A program made the position numbers and the translations under genes. The notes beneath the pieces are model-generated. The model saw only the letters and a program-made list of their open reading frames with translations. It had not been told where the DNA came from and made no database searches. Shown one piece after another: positions 7,538 to 11,044 of a stretch of DNA of 11,044 nucleotides. The stretch's first letter is position 1. Every line of letters starts with the position of its first letter. The stretch covers positions 5,752 through 16,795 of the forward strand of contig NWUY0300007257.1 of assembly GCA_004151065.3 (NCBI GenBank). The letters run 5' to 3'. The stretch comes from Larix sibirica. Its lineage: Eukaryota > Streptophyta > Pinopsida > Pinales > Pinaceae.

Positions 7538-8569
7538 CTAGTCAATGGTGACAGTAGGAGGACCCCTACCAGCGTTATCCGGGATCTGTTGAGGATCGAT
7601 CGGCTGATTTTGATCCATGACAGCGTTCCCCGCATTCCCTGGAGGTAGCTTGGTGCCACCACGGTCGTTGCCGCCATGCTCCCCGTCACCCTCCCCCTGA
7701 ATAACGAAGGTGATACCAATTTTCTTGGCAATGGATTCTATTTTCGAGTGCATCACCCGGCTGACCAAATTATGGGCCTTCCAGGACCTGACCAGTTCTG
7801 TGTCCCCTCTGTTCTTGTTGAAGGCGTCTATCAGAACATGCGCCATCATATTTTTGGTAACCCAGTAAGTCATGAGGGTCCGCTCGTAGATAGAAGCTCG
7901 TCCGGCCGTGGAACCAGGGTCTGCCACCCAATCTTCAATTTCACGGTGGACTTCCTCAATTGGAAGACGCTGAACTGCATCCCATAGTTCCTTCTCAACT
8001 CCCTCTATTTCTTCCCTGACTGACGGGGGGATACGATCGTGGAAGAAAGAAGCGGAATCCTGAAGGAAAGACTTAGTCGAAGCGTGAGTCACACGGCCCA
8101 CCCGAACGCTTCCCTGCGTAGACGATTCTCCTCCAGCAAGATGCCCTCCATCCCCAGAACCCCTTGGCTTCGTGGTATTATACCGGCGTTTTGGGGCCAT
8201 TATGAAATCCTCCAGAGGTTCAGGTGTTCTGACCCAGAAAAACCACCCACACTCACACTCGACAAAGCTCTCAACACTATCACTAAACCGGCAGGCAGGA
8301 AGAACAAAAGAGAGAACGATGAGAGTGCGAGAAAAACTAGCCATATTTGAAACCTGAAATGTCATCATGGACAAAAATGCGAGTTTATGGACTTCCATCA
8401 CTAAGTACAGGCAATCCCTCTGCGAGCTGAAGAACCCATAAAAGATAATGAGAAAGGTGCTGGTGAGGGTACACCGAAATCTGTGCCAGGCCTTTTCACC
8501 GGATCTGCCATGCTTAAAGCTGAGCCCAATAATGTCAGCCACAGTAACCGACGGTACGGCAGGCATCAT
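7538..8569 (-). CDS. Uncharacterised 343-codon frame between RNase H and the poly(A) of LINE element 2 (possible third ORF)
   Basis: I do not recognise this protein. The first ATG (8569-8567) overlaps the RNase H stop (ATGA), with a second ATG directly after it. There are two further well-placed starts: Met76 at 8344, followed by a signal-peptide-like run SRTLIVLSFVLPA, and Met124 at 8200, which has A at -3 and G at +4 and begins MAPKRRYNTTKPRG. From Met124 the product would be 220 residues: a basic Gly/Ser-rich start (124-160), a charged, probably helical core (about 184-290, with EEIEGVEKELWDAVQRLP, IEEVHREIEDW and IESIAKKIGI) and a Gly/Asn/Pro-rich tail (292-343). No zinc knuckle, RRM or enzyme motif is seen. 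It lies on the LINE strand, with no poly(A) between it and RNase H. A chance frame of this length is unlikely at this base composition. It may be a LINE accessory ORF, a captured host sequence or a chimeric retrocopy. The part before Met124 could be untranslated leader. Confidence 0.55.
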   Translation of the reverse strand: MMPAVPSVTVADIIGLSFKHGRSGEKAWHRFRCTLTSTFLIIFYGFFSSQRDCLYLVMEVHKLAFLSMMTFQVSNMASFSRTLIVLSFVLPACRFSDSVESFVECECGWFFWVRTPEPLEDFIMAPKRRYNTTKPRGSGDGGHLAGGESSTQGSVRVGRVTHASTKSFLQDSASFFHDRIPPSVREEIEGVEKELWDAVQRLPIEEVHREIEDWVADPGSTAGRASIYERTLMTYWVTKNMMAHVLIDAFNKNRGDTELVRSWKAHNLVSRVMHSKIESIAKKIGITFVIQGEGDGEHGGNDRGGTKLPPGNAGNAVMDQNQPIDPQQIPDNAGRGPPTVTID

Positions 8570-9279
8570 TCAGAGCCAGTCAATAGGGCGTTACCGGCCT
8601 CGATACCTTGATTCGCAAGGAAATTTGCCACTTTATTGGCTTCTCTTTTTACACGGGCAAAGGAAATAGCCGTCAGATTGGCAAGAAGCTCCCTCAAGTA
8701 CTCCAAACGAGCCAGGAGACGCCAGCTGGAGGACACTTTCTCCGGGGATTGGTCACGTAGCAGTTTCTTTGCTATGTGGACTATTATCAGTGAGTCACCT
8801 TCCAGAATCACGGGAAACCAAGCTTCTGAGAGAATCAATTTAAGACCCTGGATAAGGCCTTCGAGTTCTGCAGAATTGTTTGAGTCGTGGCCAATGGATC
8901 CAAAGAAGACCTTCAATATGATTCCCAAACTATTCCTGCAAACCTTGCCGAATCCAGCAGGGACCAGATTACCCCGGGAGGCACCATCAAAGTTGATCTT
9001 GAAGCCAGGAGAAGGGGGAAGAGACCATCGGACCGGGATTTCTGGTCTACAAACAATCACTCTCCTTCTAAGCCCATCAAGGTTAGAACGGCTTAACCCC
9101 CAACCAGACGCAATGCGCAGATCCCCCGGGGATAGGTCTTTATCCTTGTCAATCCATTGCTGGCTCCTGATTGTTTCTCTCATATTTTTGACCAACTTCA
9201 TCCACACTACCTCCTCCCTGTGGGACTTATCCCTGAAGATGCATTCATTCCTCTCTTTCCAGATTGTCCAGATCACCAT
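8566..9279 (-). pseudogene. LINE element 2 ORF2: C-terminal RNase H domain, probably inactive
   Basis: A 237-codon open frame. Residues 1-90 are the connector (MVIWTIWKERNECIFRD, found in many plant LINE ORF2 proteins). The RNase H fold follows: FKINFDGASRGN with Asp98, NNSAELEGLIQGL with Glu138, ILEGDSLIIV with Asp162, and FARVKREANKVANFLANQG. In this last block the family has His-Val and Ala-Asp; here Arg209 replaces His and Asn219 replaces the fourth catalytic Asp, each explicable by one transition (CGT for CAT, AAT for GAT). The domain would degrade RNA in RNA-DNA hybrids; with these changes activity is doubtful. The frame ends in TGA at 8568-8566, overlapping the ATG of the next frame. 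It is the tail of ORF2 behind a stop and a frameshift, not an independent gene. Confidence 0.9.
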
Positions 9280-9291
9280 ACCCGGGGAAAG

Positions 9292-9736
9292 CTACCATAG
9301 AGATCCGATGATGGGATTCGAGAATGATTTGAGATCCCATGCCTTGAGAGTTTGATCGGGGTGTCCTCTAACACAGTGACTTCTCCTAAAAATTGTTGCC
9401 CCCTTGTCCCAGAGTTGAGGAAAACGAACAGGAATCAAGAAGATGATCAACAGTCTCCTTCGAGTTTGAACAGAGAGGGCATCGGGAGGGCCCATGGATC
9501 CCTCGCTTCCTCAAATTTTCGCTAGTCAAAATCCTTTTCCACACTACTAACCAACAAAAAACAACAATTTTAGGCCATATATTCATTCCCCAAAATTCCC
9601 CCCATATTTTCTCCACTTCTTCCCCATCATGAAGACGAATTTCGTATGCTTCTTTGATACTGAAAGTGCCTTTCTGGGAGGATCCCCATCTGAGTTTATC
9701 AAAGGAAGAATTTGTCCTGATGAATCTTTCCTGCAA
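9292..9736 (-). pseudogene. LINE element 2 ORF2: zf-RVT zinc-binding region, intact ligands, frameshift just after
   Basis: Still in the polymerase frame, KGTFSIKEAYEIR, KIVVFCWLVVWKRIL and SRCPLCSNSKETVDHLLDSC form a complete zf-RVT block with Cys-x2-Cys, His and Cys all present (Cys86, Cys89, His98 and Cys103 of the frame from 9736). About 20 bases further on, near 9420, a one-base loss moves similarity into another frame. That frame carries LWDKGATIFRRSHCVRGHPD and AWDLKSFSNPIIGSLW, then a TAG at 9294-9292 before the RNase H part resumes in the same frame. Confidence 0.88.
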
Positions 9737-10450
9737 CAGTAAATCAAAGGAGGATAGAGTCTCAGCCGTGGTAGTTTCATCCCAACTTTCAGCATGGAGC
9801 CAAGTCCTGTGTCCTTCTTGGGCATTGAGATCCCAGTAATGACAGACCTTAGTTTTGCCAGCAGCTAATCCGCGATCCCTGATGGTCTACCACCTGGGAT
9901 CTTCCCCAAGCTTGGGGAGCTGGTTCCAGGAATCATCCCGAAAATTGGCTAACTCTCCATTGTGAATTTCCCAAAAACAATGGTCATGAACAAGTTTTCG
10001 ACCTGAGAATGCTTTTAACCAGATGTGAGATCCCTGCTTTTCCTTGTTATATCTGATCAGATGCCCCAATTCTCTATCCCTAGCATACTTGATATGCCAC
10101 AACCTTTCCCAAGGTTCTGTTCTGTGATTGCACCATCTCCACCATATTTTGGCACCATAGATTTCACTCAAAATCTCAGGGTCTCTCATGCCAAGACCTC
10201 CCTTTATCTTTGGTTTACAGATGTTAGCCCATCCAACCAGCGCAAATTTTGCCTTAGCCTCCCTGCAACCCCACTGGAAAGACCTCTGAATGCTCTAAAT
10301 TTCCTTAAGGATAGACTTGGGAGCCAAGAGCATCGAGAACAAATAGACATGCATAGCTTGGAGGATAGTTTTGACCAAGATCAATCGACTGGGAAGGTTT
10401 AGAGGACGAAGAGTCCAGCTCGCAAGTTTTCTTTTCATTCTTTCTAACAA
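9737..10450 (-). pseudogene. LINE element 2 ORF2: thumb and linker region, same frame after the stop
   Basis: The frame continues past the 10453-10451 TAA with LLERMKRKLASWTLRPLNLP, then LVKTILQAMHVYLFSMLLAP, a TAG at 10297-10295, SIQRSFQWGCREAKAKFALV and WANICKPKIKGGLGMRDPEI. It continues with IWWRWCNHRTEPWERLWHIK and a TAG at 9889-9887, then LAAGKTKVCHYWD and LHAESWDETTTAETLSSFDL. These are the standard post-polymerase blocks of plant L1 ORF2. Three stops interrupt about 450 codons that otherwise keep one frame, so the similarity is unbroken at protein level. Confidence 0.9.
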
Positions 10451-11044
10451 TTACTGCCAATAGACCTTGCGAATCTTTCCTTCAGCAAACGGGATGCCGA
10501 GATATTTGGTGGGGAAGGTTCCACGGGTGAAGCCAAGAATTCTTATAATATTGCGTTGGGTCAGGATCGGGGTGTTGAAGAAAAACACCTGAGATTTACC
10601 AGGATTTACTTCCATCCCAGAGGCCTTAGCAAAGAGCACAAGACACTTTTTGAATGCCTTGGCCTCTTGGACTGAAGGATGCCCCATTAGCATGGTGTCA
10701 TCCACAAACTGCTGGTGCGTCTGCTTTTCCATACCTTCATGGAGTTGGAGCCCCCGAATACCACCACCTGCAGCTTGGGACTGCAACAGTTTACTAAGAC
10801 CTTCTGCCATTAGGATAAAGAGAAAAGGAGAAAGAGAATCCCCTTGCCTAATACCCCGAGAAGCCTGCAGAATCCTAGTAGGAGATCCATTAAGGAGGAT
10901 GGAGAAAAATGGGGAAGAGACCAAATTCATAACCCAAGTAATACACCCCCTGTTGAAACCAAAAGCCTCCAGAATAGATCGCATATATTGCCAGCTGATT
11001 TTATCGTAGGCCTTGGCTATATCTAATTTAACAAACATACCTGG
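10451..11044 (-). pseudogene. LINE element 2 ORF2: reverse transcriptase palm, open to the window edge
   Basis: One uninterrupted frame from the edge contains motif A (FVKLDIAKAYDK, Asp at residue 6 counted from the Met at 11038), motif B (SRGIRQGDSLSPFLF, residues 60-74) and the catalytic motif C FVDD (residues 111-114, about 10708-10697). GMEVNPGKSQVFF (about residues 140-152) and TKYLGIPFAEGKI follow. All catalytic Asp residues visible here are kept. The Met at 11038 is internal; the frame is open upstream, so the N-terminal fingers and the endonuclease are off the window. It ends at TAA (10453-10451), directly after Trp-Gln, in the middle of a block that continues in the same frame, so the stop is a mutation and not the natural end. 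Confidence 0.92.

Larger units (their letters stand above)
7218..11044 (-). mobile_element. L1-type LINE retrotransposon (element 2), 3' part; continues past the right edge
   Basis: Reading the minus strand from the right edge: reverse transcriptase palm (11044-10451), thumb/linker (to about 9740), zf-RVT (about 9700-9420), RNase H (about 9000-8566), an extra open frame (8569-7538), a 3' UTR and a 12-base poly(A) (7229-7218). The order and the terminal poly(A) identify a plant L1-clade LINE. Damage is light: TAA at 10453-10451, TAG at 10297-10295, 9889-9887 and 9294-9292, and one frameshift near 9420. This is a much younger copy than element 1 and is visibly richer in GC and CpG. ORF1, the endonuclease and the first part of the polymerase lie outside the window. 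Target-site duplication would be expected to start at 7217 and read CTAAACTTAGTTCTCCC on the minus strand. Confidence 0.93.

Noticed and set aside
7300-7731. Minus-strand 143-codon frame overlapping the end of the extra LINE frame
   Set aside because: It is out of frame with the 343-codon frame, runs into the 3' UTR, and its C-terminal repetition just reflects the two 30-base DNA repeats.
7676-8669. Plus-strand open frames at 7676-7987, 8039-8350, 8172-8357 and 8448-8669
   Set aside because: They are short and mutually overlapping, and lie opposite a longer minus-strand frame; no motifs.
8636-9355. Plus-strand open frame of 239 codons
   Set aside because: It lies opposite the RNase H frame of LINE element 2, which has clear motifs on the minus strand; the plus product resembles nothing and is an antisense shadow.

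Overview
This window is nuclear repeat DNA from a land plant, most likely an angiosperm. The main evidence is two L1-type LINE retrotransposons with the plant ORF2 layout: apurinic-like endonuclease, reverse transcriptase, zf-RVT zinc-binding region, then a C-terminal RNase H. A tRNA-derived SINE-like element and AT-rich intergenic DNA with microsatellites support this. I see no intact ordinary host gene, no rRNA or tRNA gene and no CRISPR. The species cannot be named from the sequence.

Layout. Positions 1-1130 are AT-rich intergenic DNA; at the extreme left is a perfect short hairpin followed by CTAG that resembles a Helitron 3' end. Around 1131-1282 lies a minus-strand SINE-like element with tRNA A and B boxes and a tail that has become a (TA)12(TAA)8 microsatellite. 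From about 1500 to about 6060 runs LINE element 1 (plus strand), old and badly decayed, with at least nine in-frame stops, many frameshifts and lost active-site residues in the endonuclease, zinc-binding and RNase H parts. From about 6060 to 7217 is AT-rich DNA with a tandem duplication of roughly 120-135 bp. From 7218 to the right edge is LINE element 2 (minus strand), much better preserved: reverse transcriptase, thumb/linker, zf-RVT and RNase H read in essentially one frame with four stops and one frameshift, and its 3' end is a 12-base poly(A) at 7218-7229. Its 5' half (ORF1, endonuclease, start of the reverse transcriptase) lies beyond the right edge.

The most unusual point is in element 2. 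Between the RNase H stop and the poly(A) there is an uninterrupted 343-codon reading frame (8569-7538, minus) whose ATG overlaps the RNase H stop in an ATGA arrangement. I recognise no family for its product, which has a basic start, a charged, probably helical core and a Gly/Asn/Pro-rich tail. It may be a third ORF of this LINE lineage, a captured host sequence, or a LINE/mRNA chimera made by template switching; distinguishing these needs other copies of the element.

The two LINEs converge, with their 3' ends facing each other over roughly 1.2 kb. Neither can be autonomous as seen. No pathway is encoded here beyond retrotransposition parts (target nicking, reverse transcription, RNA removal).
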